From assembly GCF_900186585.1 (NCBI RefSeq), contig NZ_FYDD01000003.1:372001-436000 (forward strand): a DNA stretch of 64,000 nucleotides. The letters run 5' to 3'. The DNA is from Massiliimalia timonensis. GTDB lineage: Bacteria; Bacillota; Clostridia; Oscillospirales; Ruminococcaceae. This document shows positions 54,368 to 63,270 of the stretch, piece after piece. Each line of letters begins with the position of its first letter. The first letter of the stretch is position 1. A program made the position numbers and the translations under genes. Under the pieces are notes generated by a model, which was given only the letters and a program-made list of their open reading frames with translations, did not search any database and was not told the DNA's origin.

Positions 54368-55069
54368 ATGAAAAAGATTTTAGTGTGTGAAGATGAAGAT
54401 GTGATCCGCGACTTTGTGGTGATCAATTTGCAGCGTTCCGGATATATTGTAACTGACGTCAGTTGCGGGGAAGACGCCCTGCGCGTATTTGAGGAACAAA
54501 ACGGGGATTTTGACATTGCCCTTTTGGACATTATGATGCCGGGGATCGACGGGTTTACAGTATGTAAAAAGCTTCGGGAAAAGAGCGCTACCATGGGGAT
54601 CATCATGCTTAGCGCCAAAACGCAGGAAATGGACAAGGTCGGGGCATTGATGATCGGTGCGGACGACTATGTGACAAAGCCGTTCAGCCCCTCCGAGCTG
54701 GTTGCCCGGGTAGATGCGATCTACCGCCGCGTTACCATGGTGAACAACCGTCAAAAAGAGATCTCCCCCATCAAATCCGGCCCGTTTCTCCTTTCTCCCA
54801 AAAGCCGTACCTTGACCAAGAACGGGATTCTGGTTGATTTGACACAGGTGGAATACCAGATCATGGACCTGTTTTTGAAAAACAAAAACGTCGCACTGGA
54901 GCGGAGCAGGATTTTGGAAGAGATCTGGGGCGACAATTACTATGGTGATATTAAGATCGTTGATGTAAACATCCGCCGCCTGCGCATGAAGATCGAGGAC
55001 GAACCGTCCAGCCCGAAATATATCCAAACGATCTGGGGCTTTGGCTACAAGTGGCAGGAAGTGGATTAA
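54368..55069 (+). CDS. OmpR/PhoB-family response regulator
   Basis: About 233 residues. Receiver domain with CEDEDVIRDF at the N-terminus, phospho-acceptor Asp in IALLDIMMPG (about 52) and KPF lysine near 102; winged helix (about 130-233). An in-frame ATG at 54350 lies in the ribosome-binding site TGGAGGAAG; the ATG at 54368 is the start. Pairs with the next kinase. The target is unknown. Confidence 0.9.
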   Translation: MKKILVCEDEDVIRDFVVINLQRSGYIVTDVSCGEDALRVFEEQNGDFDIALLDIMMPGIDGFTVCKKLREKSATMGIIMLSAKTQEMDKVGALMIGADDYVTKPFSPSELVARVDAIYRRVTMVNNRQKEISPIKSGPFLLSPKSRTLTKNGILVDLTQVEYQIMDLFLKNKNVALERSRILEEIWGDNYYGDIKIVDVNIRRLRMKIEDEPSSPKYIQTIWGFGYKWQEVD

Positions 55070-55105
55070 AGGAAAGAAGATTTCATCAGAAAGGAGGGGC
55101 AGAGC

Positions 55106-56566
55106 ATGGCGTACCGCAGTATTACCAAACGTTGGATCATCAACAGCTTAGGGGTGATCCTGCTTGTTTTGGTAGTGGTTACGTTGACAGCCTCCCTGAT
55201 GATCCACAACTATTATTACACCAGCATGGAACGGGAATTAAAACTGCGTGCGGATTATGGGGATAGTCAGGTACAGGATATGTCCGCCGCCGGAAAGGCA
55301 AACTTAAACGCAGAGATCCGAAACTTGGTAGAAGCCTTTGAAGATAAGGATAAAATGGAAATGATGGCGGTCGATCACAACGGAAATATCATTGTGACGT
55401 CGAGCGGGTTTTCTTACTTCTCCTCTTACGATATGCCAGACTATGCCGCGACGAAGGAGGATCCTGTCGGGCGGGGAACAAGGGTATATAAGCTGGAAGG
55501 CACCAATGAAAAGGTAATGGCGATGACAGTTGTGCTCCCGGTATTCAGCGGGGATGTTTCGGCGGTGCGGTATGTGATTTCGCTGGAAAACGTAGACCGC
55601 ACTATCCTGACAGTGATCCTGATCCTTTGCGGGGTGATGGTGCTGATCCTTGCCCTGATTTTGGTGACAAGCTCGTACTTTATCCGTTCTATTGTCATTC
55701 CGGTCCAGGAAGTGGGAACTGTGGCGCGCGGCTTCGCAACCGGGGACATGAGCGCCCGTATCCTGAAGCGTTCCGACGACGAGATCGGGGAATTGTGCGA
55801 CATCATCAACTATATGGCGGACGAGATCCAGAACTCAGAAAAGATGAAAAATGAATTTATCTCTTCCGTATCCCATGAACTGCGCACCCCGCTTACTGCG
55901 ATCAAAGGCTGGGGCGAAACTCTGATGACCATGGGGCCGGACGACCGGCAGATGGTACAGCGCGGGATGCATGTTATCTTGAACGAAACAGAGCGTTTGT
56001 CCAATATGGTGGAGGAGCTTTTGGACTTTTCCAGGATTCAGAATGGGCGTTTTACGCTGGTCAAAACCAGGATCGATATTTTGGCGGAGCTTGGCGATGC
56101 GGTGCTGATGTATACGGAACGCGCCCGCCGGGACGCCATTCACTTTGAATACAGCGAGCCGGAGAATGTTTCTTATGTGTTTGGAGATAAGAACCGGTTA
56201 AAGCAGGTCTTTATCAATGTCATTGACAATGCGCTGAAATATTCGGACCGGGGGGATACCGTCCGCGTTTCGGTAAAAGAGGAAGACGGCTTTATCGAGA
56301 TCCGGGTGCAGGATACCGGCTGCGGGATCGCGGCGGAGGACCTGCCCAAAGTAAAAGAAAAATTTTATAAAGCAAATTCTACCCGCCGCGGGTCCGGGAT
56401 CGGGCTTGCGGTGGCAAATGAGATCGTACAGCTTCATGATGGGACGCTGACCGTGGAAAGCGAGTTGGATGTCGGGACAACGGTTATCATCCGGATACCA
56501 GTGATGGCAAAGGATACGGAACGCCCCACCCAGATCACTACAGGGGAAAGCGAACCGAACCAATAG
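55106..56566 (+). CDS. Sensor histidine kinase with HAMP domain
   Basis: 486 residues. Membrane segments at about 12-34 and 170-192 enclose an extracellular sensor domain; HAMP follows (about 193-245), then HisKA with the phospho-acceptor in VSHELRTPLTAI (about 256) and HATPase motifs NALKYS, DTGCGI and GSGIGLAV. Phosphorylates the upstream response regulator. AAAGGAGGGG precedes the ATG. Confidence 0.92.
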   Translation: MAYRSITKRWIINSLGVILLVLVVVTLTASLMIHNYYYTSMERELKLRADYGDSQVQDMSAAGKANLNAEIRNLVEAFEDKDKMEMMAVDHNGNIIVTSSGFSYFSSYDMPDYAATKEDPVGRGTRVYKLEGTNEKVMAMTVVLPVFSGDVSAVRYVISLENVDRTILTVILILCGVMVLILALILVTSSYFIRSIVIPVQEVGTVARGFATGDMSARILKRSDDEIGELCDIINYMADEIQNSEKMKNEFISSVSHELRTPLTAIKGWGETLMTMGPDDRQMVQRGMHVILNETERLSNMVEELLDFSRIQNGRFTLVKTRIDILAELGDAVLMYTERARRDAIHFEYSEPENVSYVFGDKNRLKQVFINVIDNALKYSDRGDTVRVSVKEEDGFIEIRVQDTGCGIAAEDLPKVKEKFYKANSTRRGSGIGLAVANEIVQLHDGTLTVESELDVGTTVIIRIPVMAKDTERPTQITTGESEPNQ

Positions 56567-56582
56567 AAAGGGGTACAAGTAC

Positions 56583-57533
56583 GTGCCAGAAAAAGAAAAA
56601 TGCTCCAACTATAAGACCTCGATAGGCGGACAGGCGTTGATCGAAGGGGTTATGATGCGCGGTGTGCGCCAAACAGCAATGGCGGTCAGAAAGCCGGACC
56701 AAAGCATTGACGTGGAGGTTTGGGACAACCGTGCCAAACCCGGGTCAAGCAGATGGAAACGGATCCCGTTTGTGCGCGGAATTTTCAATATGATAGACAG
56801 CTTGCTGATCGGCTACCGCTGTTTGATGAAATCCGCCGAGGTTTCGGGAATGGAACTGGAGGAAGAAGAGCCTTCCAAATTTGATCTGTGGCTGGAAAAG
56901 CACTTTGGGGATAAGCTGATGAAATATGTCAGCTGGCTCAGCGCGATTTTAGGAGTCGTGCTGGCTGTGGTGCTTTTTATGCTGCTGCCTACGGTGGTTG
57001 TATGGGGGCTGGATAAGCTGTTCCCGGTCGGTGTTTGGAAGGGCTTGATTGAAGGAGTTATTAAAATCGTTATCTTTATCCTCTATATGTATTTGGTCGG
57101 GAAGATTCCGGATATGCGACGCATGTTCCAGTACCATGGCGCGGAACACAAAACGATCGCCTGCTATGAAGCGGGAGAGGAACTGACAGTAGAAAATATC
57201 AAAAAGCATTCCAGATTTCACCCAAGATGCGGCACCAGCTTTTTGATTTTAGTATTGATTTTGGGGATTTTGATCTTCTCGGCTGTGACATGGAGCAATC
57301 CTCTGATCCGCACACTGCTGAAGCTGGCGCTTTTGCCGGTGGTGATCGGGATCGCTTATGAGTTGATCAAGCTTGCAGGGCGGTACGACAACCTGTTCAC
57401 CAAGATCATTTCTTTCCCCGGCCTAAAGCTGCAGCATCTGACCACTAACGAGCCGGATGGCGATCAGATCGAAGTGGCGATCGCTTCGTTAAAGCCGGTG
57501 CTTCCTCAAACTGAAGGGGAGGACCGCTGGTAA
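56583..57533 (+). CDS. DUF1385 (YqhQ-like) membrane protein
   Basis: 316 residues. Conserved N-terminal GGQALIEGVMMRG, a central pair of membrane segments (about 115-185) and the MFQYHGAEHKTIACYEAGEELT segment around 180-200, followed by two more hydrophobic stretches. The family is of unknown function and frequently precedes prmC in clostridia, as it does here with 4 bases between. GTG start with AAAGGGG upstream. Confidence 0.88.
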   Translation: MPEKEKCSNYKTSIGGQALIEGVMMRGVRQTAMAVRKPDQSIDVEVWDNRAKPGSSRWKRIPFVRGIFNMIDSLLIGYRCLMKSAEVSGMELEEEEPSKFDLWLEKHFGDKLMKYVSWLSAILGVVLAVVLFMLLPTVVVWGLDKLFPVGVWKGLIEGVIKIVIFILYMYLVGKIPDMRRMFQYHGAEHKTIACYEAGEELTVENIKKHSRFHPRCGTSFLILVLILGILIFSAVTWSNPLIRTLLKLALLPVVIGIAYELIKLAGRYDNLFTKIISFPGLKLQHLTTNEPDGDQIEVAIASLKPVLPQTEGEDRW

Positions 57534-57537
57534 GCAT

Positions 57538-58377
57538 ATGAAGCTGAAAGAGTTTTATCGGCAGACCGTACGAACGCTTCAGGAATCCGGGATAGAAAAC
57601 GCGCGTTTTGAAAGCCGTCAGCTTTTAACAGGGCTGTTTTCGCTGAAAGAAACGGATCTGCTTTCCGACAGGATAGAGATAACGCCGCAGCAGCAGGCGA
57701 CAGTGGAAAACTGCTGCCGAAAGCGCTGTAACGGGTATCCGCTTCAATACCTGCTAGGCGAGTGGGAATTTTACGGGCTTCCGTTTGATGTGGGGGAAGG
57801 TGTTTTGATTCCCCGCCAAGATACGGAAACCTTGTGCGAATGGGTGCTCCAAAGCTGTTCAAAGCATCAGCCGGAACGGATCATCGACCTGTGCAGCGGA
57901 AGCGGTTGCATTGCCGTTACGTTGGCAAAGTACCTGACCAAAAGCCGGGTGTTCGCTTTGGAAAAGTCAGAAAAAGCGGCGGAATACTGCCGGCGAAACA
58001 TTGAAAAAAACAGGGTGCCAGTCACCTTGCTGCAAGACGACGCAATCTCTCCGTCTACCTTGGAAACTGGGTTTGATCTGATCGTATCAAACCCGCCTTA
58101 TATCTCGTCAAAGGACCGGGAAAAACTGCAAAAGGAGCTTTCTTATGAACCGGAAGAGGCCCTGTTTGCAGAGGAAGAGGGGCTTTTTTTTTACCGGAAA
58201 CTGACAGAGGTCTGGAAAGAGCGTTTAAAGCCCGGCGGAGGGCTTATTTATGAAGTAGGGATCCATCAGCATCAAGCTGTTTGCGATATATTAGAGGGAC
58301 ATGGGTTTGAATCGGTGGGCACACAAAAAGATTTGTGCGGCATTGACCGAATTGTTTTTGGAAAAAGACCTGATTGA
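57538..58377 (+). CDS. prmC: Peptide chain release factor N5-glutamine methyltransferase
   Basis: 279 residues. SAM site DLCSGSGCIAVTLA (about 116) and the catalytic NPPY (about 183) identify PrmC/HemK, which methylates the GGQ glutamine of release factors 1 and 2 and so improves termination. It follows the DUF1385 gene with a 4-base gap and precedes recA. The release factor gene is not in the window. Confidence 0.94.
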   Translation: MKLKEFYRQTVRTLQESGIENARFESRQLLTGLFSLKETDLLSDRIEITPQQQATVENCCRKRCNGYPLQYLLGEWEFYGLPFDVGEGVLIPRQDTETLCEWVLQSCSKHQPERIIDLCSGSGCIAVTLAKYLTKSRVFALEKSEKAAEYCRRNIEKNRVPVTLLQDDAISPSTLETGFDLIVSNPPYISSKDREKLQKELSYEPEEALFAEEEGLFFYRKLTEVWKERLKPGGGLIYEVGIHQHQAVCDILEGHGFESVGTQKDLCGIDRIVFGKRPD

Positions 58378-58392
58378 TAGGAGGAAATAAAA

Positions 58393-59568
58393 ATGGCAGT
58401 AAAACCAAAATCAAAGCCGGCAGTGGAACAGGTGGCGGCTAGCGAGCGGAAAAAGGCGTTGGACAACGCGATCAGCCAGATTGAAAAGCAGTTTGGCAAG
58501 GGCGCTGTGATGAAACTGGGTGAAGCGAAAACCATGAATGTGGATCATATCTCTACTGGTTCTTTGGGGCTTGACATGGCGCTGGGGATCGGCGGGGTAC
58601 CGCGCGGAAGGATCGTTGAGGTGTATGGGCCGGAATCTTCCGGGAAAACGACGGTTGCTTTGCAGATCGTAGCAGAAGCGCAGAAAGAAGGCGGGGAAGC
58701 TGCGTTTATCGACGTAGAGCACGCTTTGGACCCTATTTATGCCAAAGCTTTGGGGGTTGATATTGATTCGCTTTTGGTTTCCCAGCCGGATACCGGGGAA
58801 CAAGCGCTGGAGATCATGGAGGCCCTCATTCGCTCCGGAGCGATCGATGTGATCGTTTTAGACTCTGTTGCCGCTATGGTGACCCGTGCTGAAATTGATG
58901 GGGAAATGGGCTCCAGCCACGTTGGCTTACAGGCGCGGCTGATGTCCCAAGCATTGAGAAAATTGACCAGTGTGATCTCCAAATCTAACTGTGTGGCGGT
59001 ATTTATCAATCAGGTCCGTGAAAAGATCGGCGTGATGTACGGCAATCCGGAAACAACTCCCGGCGGCCGGGCATTGAAGTTCTATTCCTCTGTCCGAATC
59101 GAAGTTCGCAAAGGCGAGGCGATCAAAAATGGTTCCGAAATCATCGGAAATAAGACCAAGTGTAAGATCGTGAAAAATAAAGTAGCTCCGCCATTTAAAG
59201 AAGTAGTGTTTGACATCATGTATGGAGAAGGCGTTTCCCGCGAGGGGGAGATCATTGACTTTGCGACTGACCTTGATATTATCCATAAAAGCGGCGCATG
59301 GTTCAGCTATAACGGTGAGCGTTTGGGACAGGGACGTGACAAGGTGAAGATCCTGCTGAAAGAAAACCCACAGCTTTGCGAAGAAATTGCGCAGAAAATC
59401 CGTGACCATCAGAAAGAGGCGTTGGACGCTGCTTCTAAAACAGCTAAATCAATGCCCGACCCAGCTCCTGCTGCTGGAGCTGCAGAGGAAAAGGGCGCCC
59501 CGGCTTCTAAACCGGCAAATGATAATCTATTTATGGATATTGACCCGGATGACGAGGATTTTGAATAA
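58393..59568 (+). CDS. recA: Recombinase RecA
   Basis: 391 residues, longer than many because of a Pro/Ala-rich linker and acidic tail (about 345-391). Walker [10 protein letters not shown] near residue 77, MAW-like core [19 protein letters not shown] and the L2 loop [19 protein letters not shown]. It forms filaments on single-stranded DNA for recombination and SOS induction. GATAGGAGG precedes the ATG. No LexA operator was found directly upstream; transcription may come through prmC. Confidence 0.97.
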   Translation: MAVKPKSKPAVEQVAASERKKALDNAISQIEKQFGKGAVMKLGEAKTMNVDHISTGSLGLDMALGIGGVPRGRIVEVYGPESSGKTTVALQIVAEAQKEGGEAAFIDVEHALDPIYAKALGVDIDSLLVSQPDTGEQALEIMEALIRSGAIDVIVLDSVAAMVTRAEIDGEMGSSHVGLQARLMSQALRKLTSVISKSNCVAVFINQVREKIGVMYGNPETTPGGRALKFYSSVRIEVRKGEAIKNGSEIIGNKTKCKIVKNKVAPPFKEVVFDIMYGEGVSREGEIIDFATDLDIIHKSGAWFSYNGERLGQGRDKVKILLKENPQLCEEIAQKIRDHQKEALDAASKTAKSMPDPAPAAGAAEEKGAPASKPANDNLFMDIDPDDEDFE

Positions 59569-59573
59569 TTCCG

Positions 59574-60215
59574 ATGAAAATTACAGAGATCGAGAAAAAA
59601 AGCAAGACGCGGTATACCGTTTATGTTGACGGAGAATATTTTTATATTCTGGATGCGGAGATTTTGACGGAGCACCATGTCCGGGCAGGCATGGAGGTAA
59701 CCGAAGCTTTTCTGGAACAGCTAAAGGCAGCCGCCCAGCTGCGCCGTGCCAGGGAGCGGGCTTTTTACCTGTTGTCTTACCGGGATCATTCCGAAAAGGA
59801 GTTGTATCAAAAACTGCGGCGGAACGTTTCGGACGAGGCGGCCGCCCACACGGTGGCCAAGATGCTGGAGCTTGGGCTTCTAAACGATGAACGTTATGCG
59901 GAGAAGCTGGCGGACTATTATTTAAACCAAAAGCAGTGGAGTGAAAAGAAAAGCCTTTATGAGATGCGGCAAAAAGGGATCCCGGACGAGGTGGCCCGTC
60001 TTGCGTTAGAGGCTTGTGAAGTACAGCCGGAAGATCAGATCCGCCGGCTGATTGATACGAAATATGCCCGCTATCTGGGTGACCCAAAAGGCAACCAAAA
60101 GGTCATTAACGCACTGCTCAGGCTGGGGTTTTCCTATGGGGATGTCCGGGCTGCGGTGCGGGAGTACTTGGAGCAAATAGAGTTGGAGGAAGAAGACGAA
60201 TGGCAATACGAGTAG
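59574..60215 (+). CDS. recX: Regulatory protein RecX
   Basis: 213 residues of helical repeats typical of RecX (YLLSYRDHSEKEL, DERYAEKLADYYLNQKQW). RecX binds and modulates RecA filaments. It follows recA by 5 bases, so its level tracks RecA, and overlaps rimO by 16 bases. Confidence 0.92.
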   Translation: MKITEIEKKSKTRYTVYVDGEYFYILDAEILTEHHVRAGMEVTEAFLEQLKAAAQLRRARERAFYLLSYRDHSEKELYQKLRRNVSDEAAAHTVAKMLELGLLNDERYAEKLADYYLNQKQWSEKKSLYEMRQKGIPDEVARLALEACEVQPEDQIRRLIDTKYARYLGDPKGNQKVINALLRLGFSYGDVRAAVREYLEQIELEEEDEWQYE

Positions 60216-61525
60216 GGATGGTTTCCCTGGGATGTCCAAAAAACCAGGTGGATGCAGAAATGCTGTTGGACCGGTTACAACACAAAGGATATAAGTTGGT
60301 ATCGGACACTGGGAATTGTGATGTTGTAGTGATCAATACCTGTGGGTTTATCCAGTCCGCCAAGGAAGAAGCCATTGAAAATATTATCGAGTTCATCAAC
60401 CTGAAAAATGAAGGCCGCATCAAGGCCATTATCGTGACAGGTTGTTTGGCGGAACGCTACCGGGAGCAGATCTTGGAAGAGATGCCTGAAGTAGACGCTG
60501 TGGTAGGGATTGGCTCGAATGAGAAGATCTGCGATGTGATCCAGTCGGCCTTAGCGGGAAAAAAGGTGCAGCGTTATGGTGCAAAGGAAGACCTGCCGCT
60601 TTGCGGTGGGCGTGTTATCTCCACCCTGCCGTATTACGCTTATTTGAAGATCGCGGAAGGCTGTGACAATTGCTGCACCTACTGTGCGATTCCGGAAATT
60701 AGGGGGCGTTTCCGATCTAAGCCTATGGAAGATGTGCTGGAGGAAGCACGCTGGCTGGCAAAAGAGGGGGTCAAAGAGCTGATCCTTGTTGCACAGGATA
60801 CGACCCGTTACGGGGAAGACTTATATGGGGAGTACCGCCTTGCGAAGCTGCTAAAGGAACTGTGTAAGATCGATGGGTTCCAGTGGATTCGGGTGCTTTA
60901 TTGTTATCCGGATAAGGTGACCGATGAATTGATCGAAGTGATGGTAGCGGAAGAAAAGGTTGCAAAATACATAGATTTACCGCTTCAGCACTGCAATGAT
61001 GATATTTTGCGGAAGATGAACCGCCCGATGAACAAACAGGATACCGTCGCCCTGATACAGAAGCTGCGGCAGAAAATTCCGGGGCTGACGCTGCGCACTA
61101 CCTTGATTTCCGGCTTCCCGACCGAAACGCAGGAACAGTTTGTGGAACTGGTAGAATTTGTGAAAGAGATGAAATTTGACCGGTTAGGCTGTTTTGCATA
61201 TTCCGAGGAGGAGGGAACCGTTGCGGCGCAGATGTCGCCGCAGGTTGATGAAAAAATCAGGGAACGGCGTGCCGAGATCATCATGGAGGAGCAGATGACC
61301 ATTATGGAACGCGCCAACGAAAAGATGATCGGGAAAGTTGTCACGGTGGTGCTGGAGGGCGCTGACAAGCTGGCGGAATGCTATTTTGGAAGAAGTGAGG
61401 CAGACGCGCCGGATATTGACGGAAAAATTTTCTTTACCTCAGACAAACAGCATACCATGGGCGATTTTATCCAGGTAAGGATCGACGAAGTATGTGATTA
61501 TGACTTAGTGGGAGAAGAAGTATAG
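60200..61525 (+). CDS. rimO: Ribosomal protein uS12 methylthiotransferase RimO
   Basis: 441 residues. N-terminal MTTase domain with three cysteines (SLGCPKN, NTCGFI, TGCLAERY), a radical SAM core with CDNCCTYCAIP (C-x3-C-x2-C, about 155), and a C-terminal TRAM domain. It adds a methylthio group to an Asp of ribosomal protein S12. The start overlaps recX. Confidence 0.95.
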   Translation: MAIRVGMVSLGCPKNQVDAEMLLDRLQHKGYKLVSDTGNCDVVVINTCGFIQSAKEEAIENIIEFINLKNEGRIKAIIVTGCLAERYREQILEEMPEVDAVVGIGSNEKICDVIQSALAGKKVQRYGAKEDLPLCGGRVISTLPYYAYLKIAEGCDNCCTYCAIPEIRGRFRSKPMEDVLEEARWLAKEGVKELILVAQDTTRYGEDLYGEYRLAKLLKELCKIDGFQWIRVLYCYPDKVTDELIEVMVAEEKVAKYIDLPLQHCNDDILRKMNRPMNKQDTVALIQKLRQKIPGLTLRTTLISGFPTETQEQFVELVEFVKEMKFDRLGCFAYSEEEGTVAAQMSPQVDEKIRERRAEIIMEEQMTIMERANEKMIGKVVTVVLEGADKLAECYFGRSEADAPDIDGKIFFTSDKQHTMGDFIQVRIDEVCDYDLVGEEV

Positions 61526-61553
61526 GCCTTGCTGCCTGAAAGGAAGGAAACAT

Positions 61554-62120
61554 ATGAATTTACCGAATAAGTTAACGCTGCTGCGGGTAATTCTGGTACC
61601 GTTTTTTGTGGCATTTCTGTTGATCAGCCAAATCCCGTATCATTATCCTCTGGCGCTGCTCGTGTTTGCAGTGGCGGCGATTACCGATGCCTTGGATGGA
61701 AATATTGCACGAAAGCATGGTTTGGTGACTACCTTTGGGAAGTTTTTAGACCCGTTGGCAGATAAAGTTTTGGTACTGTCTGCTTTGATTTGTTTTATTT
61801 CGCTGGGGGTGTGCAGCCCGGTAGTGGTGATCATTGTAGTGACCCGTGAATTTTTGGTGACCTCTCTGCGGCTGGTTGCGGCGGCGGATGGCACAGTCAT
61901 CGCGGCAAGCATTTACGGCAAGGTAAAAACTGTGGTGCAGATGGTGTCTATTGTGGCGATTTTACTGCTGTTTTCTGTGAATGAGATTGGTAATCTGGGA
62001 CTGGAAAGTGCGATTGAAATGACCGGGAATATTTTAATGTGGATCACCGCAGTGGTGACAGTAATTTCTGGGATTGATTATCTGGTGAAGAACCGCAGCT
62101 GCATCAATACCACAAAATAA
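61554..62120 (+). CDS. pgsA: CDP-diacylglycerol-glycerol-3-phosphate 3-phosphatidyltransferase
   Basis: 188 residues, four or five membrane segments. The CDP-alcohol phosphotransferase motif D-A-x-D-G-x-x-A-R-x8-G-x3-D-x3-D is present: DALDGNIARKHG ... GKFLDPLADK. Makes phosphatidylglycerol phosphate in the membrane. AAGGAAGG precedes the ATG. pgsA after rimO is a common order. Confidence 0.95.
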   Translation: MNLPNKLTLLRVILVPFFVAFLLISQIPYHYPLALLVFAVAAITDALDGNIARKHGLVTTFGKFLDPLADKVLVLSALICFISLGVCSPVVVIIVVTREFLVTSLRLVAAADGTVIAASIYGKVKTVVQMVSIVAILLLFSVNEIGNLGLESAIEMTGNILMWITAVVTVISGIDYLVKNRSCINTTK

Positions 62121-62122
62121 AC

Positions 62123-62151
62123 TTGAAAAATCTGGCACATTGTGTTAGAGT
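62123..62151 (+). promoter_or_regulatory. Promoter of the cysE T-box transcript
   Basis: TTGAAA (62123-62128), a 17-base spacer and TAGAGT (62146-62151), directly after pgsA. Confidence 0.55.
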
Positions 62152-62157
62152 ATATAC

Positions 62158-62420
62158 ATATCATATAGAAATGCGAAGAAAAGAAAGAGTAGCCTCTTTT
62201 CCCCCTACAGAGAGCGGACCTCACCGGCTGAAAGGGCCTGCGGGATCGGGTGGAGTGCGAAGTGCGTCTTGGAGCAGGCAGGGGAACAGAAAATTTTTCT
62301 TACTACTACTGCACGTTTCGTCCGCGTTATCGGACGGTTTGATAAGTGATAAATTGAAGTGGAACCGCGGAACATGCCGCCTTCAAAGGGAGCTGAATGG
62401 CTCTTTTTGAAGGCTTTTTC
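62158..62420 (+). ncRNA. T-box riboswitch, cysteine-specific
   Basis: T-box sequence GAAGTGGAACCGCGG (62356-62370), followed by the terminator GCCTTCAAA / TTTGAAGGC (62379-62387 and 62406-62414) with TTTTT. Aligned on the same GAA...GGAGC frame as the tyrS leader, the specifier is TGC (62263-62265), a Cys codon, matching cysE and cysS downstream. Uncharged tRNA-Cys should promote readthrough. Confidence 0.9.
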
Positions 62421-62444
62421 TTTTATAGGGGGAATGTTACAACA

Positions 62445-63095
62445 ATGTTTCGAAATATACGGTACGATTTACAATCCATTAAACGCAGGGACCCGGCGGC
62501 AAGAAACTGCTTGGAGATCTTCCTGCTTTATTCGGGATTCCATGCAGTGTTCTGGTACCGGCTGGCACATTGGTTTTATAAGCGCCATTTGTTTTTTCTG
62601 GCAAGGCTGATTTCCCAGCTTACTCGTTTCTTTACCGGGATTGAAATTCATCCCGGCGCGCAGATTGGCCGGGGGCTGATGATCGACCACGGGAGCGGGG
62701 TCGTCATTGGGGAAACTACCATTATAGGAGACGACTGCACCCTCTACCAAGGGGTGACTCTTGGCGGGACGGGAAAGGAATGCGGCAAGCGGCATCCTAC
62801 ACTGGGCAACCATGTTATGGTGGGGAGCGGGGCAAAGGTACTGGGCCCCTTTAAGGTAGGGGATAACTCTAAAATCGCCTCCAATGCTGTTGTGTTGTCA
62901 GAGATCCCGCCTAATTCTACCGCAGTAGGGGTACCTGCCAGAATCGTGCGCAGAAACGGCCAGAAAATTGGCGCGGAAATGGATCAGATCCATATTCCGG
63001 ATCCAGTTTCTCAGGAATTATGCAAGCTTTTGATGAAGATCGAACGTTTGGAAAAACGGGTGGCAGAATTGGAGCATCAGGAGCCGGGACAGTAA
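62445..63095 (+). CDS. cysE: Serine O-acetyltransferase
   Basis: About 216 residues. Left-handed beta-helix hexapeptide repeats with GIEIHPGAQIG, DHGSGVVIGET and GVTLGGTGKE, diagnostic of CysE, then GNHVMVGSGAKVLG and GVPARIV. It makes O-acetylserine for cysteine synthesis. The frame opens at 62397 inside the T-box terminator; the ATG at 62445 follows AGGGGGAA. A C-terminal coiled extension (ERLEKRVAELEH) is present. It is T-box controlled. Confidence 0.95.
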   Translation: MFRNIRYDLQSIKRRDPAARNCLEIFLLYSGFHAVFWYRLAHWFYKRHLFFLARLISQLTRFFTGIEIHPGAQIGRGLMIDHGSGVVIGETTIIGDDCTLYQGVTLGGTGKECGKRHPTLGNHVMVGSGAKVLGPFKVGDNSKIASNAVVLSEIPPNSTAVGVPARIVRRNGQKIGAEMDQIHIPDPVSQELCKLLMKIERLEKRVAELEHQEPGQ

Positions 63096-63270
63096 AAAAT
63101 GAAGTTCCTTGGTTAAAGTCGGATTGTGTTCCCTATACTCTGATAGGGTGAAAAGCCGACAGGGCTCTAAAAACAGGGGACAGGATCATCAGCATAGAAA
63201 AGCTCTGCCATATCATAGATTTTATAGGTTATCCGAAATAGAAAAATGAACAGAAGAAAGGAATGTTGTT

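Noticed and set aside
58377-58393. A LexA operator in front of recA
   Set aside because: The 15-base gap to prmC has only the ribosome-binding site; no CGAAC-N4-GTTCG-type sequence was found.
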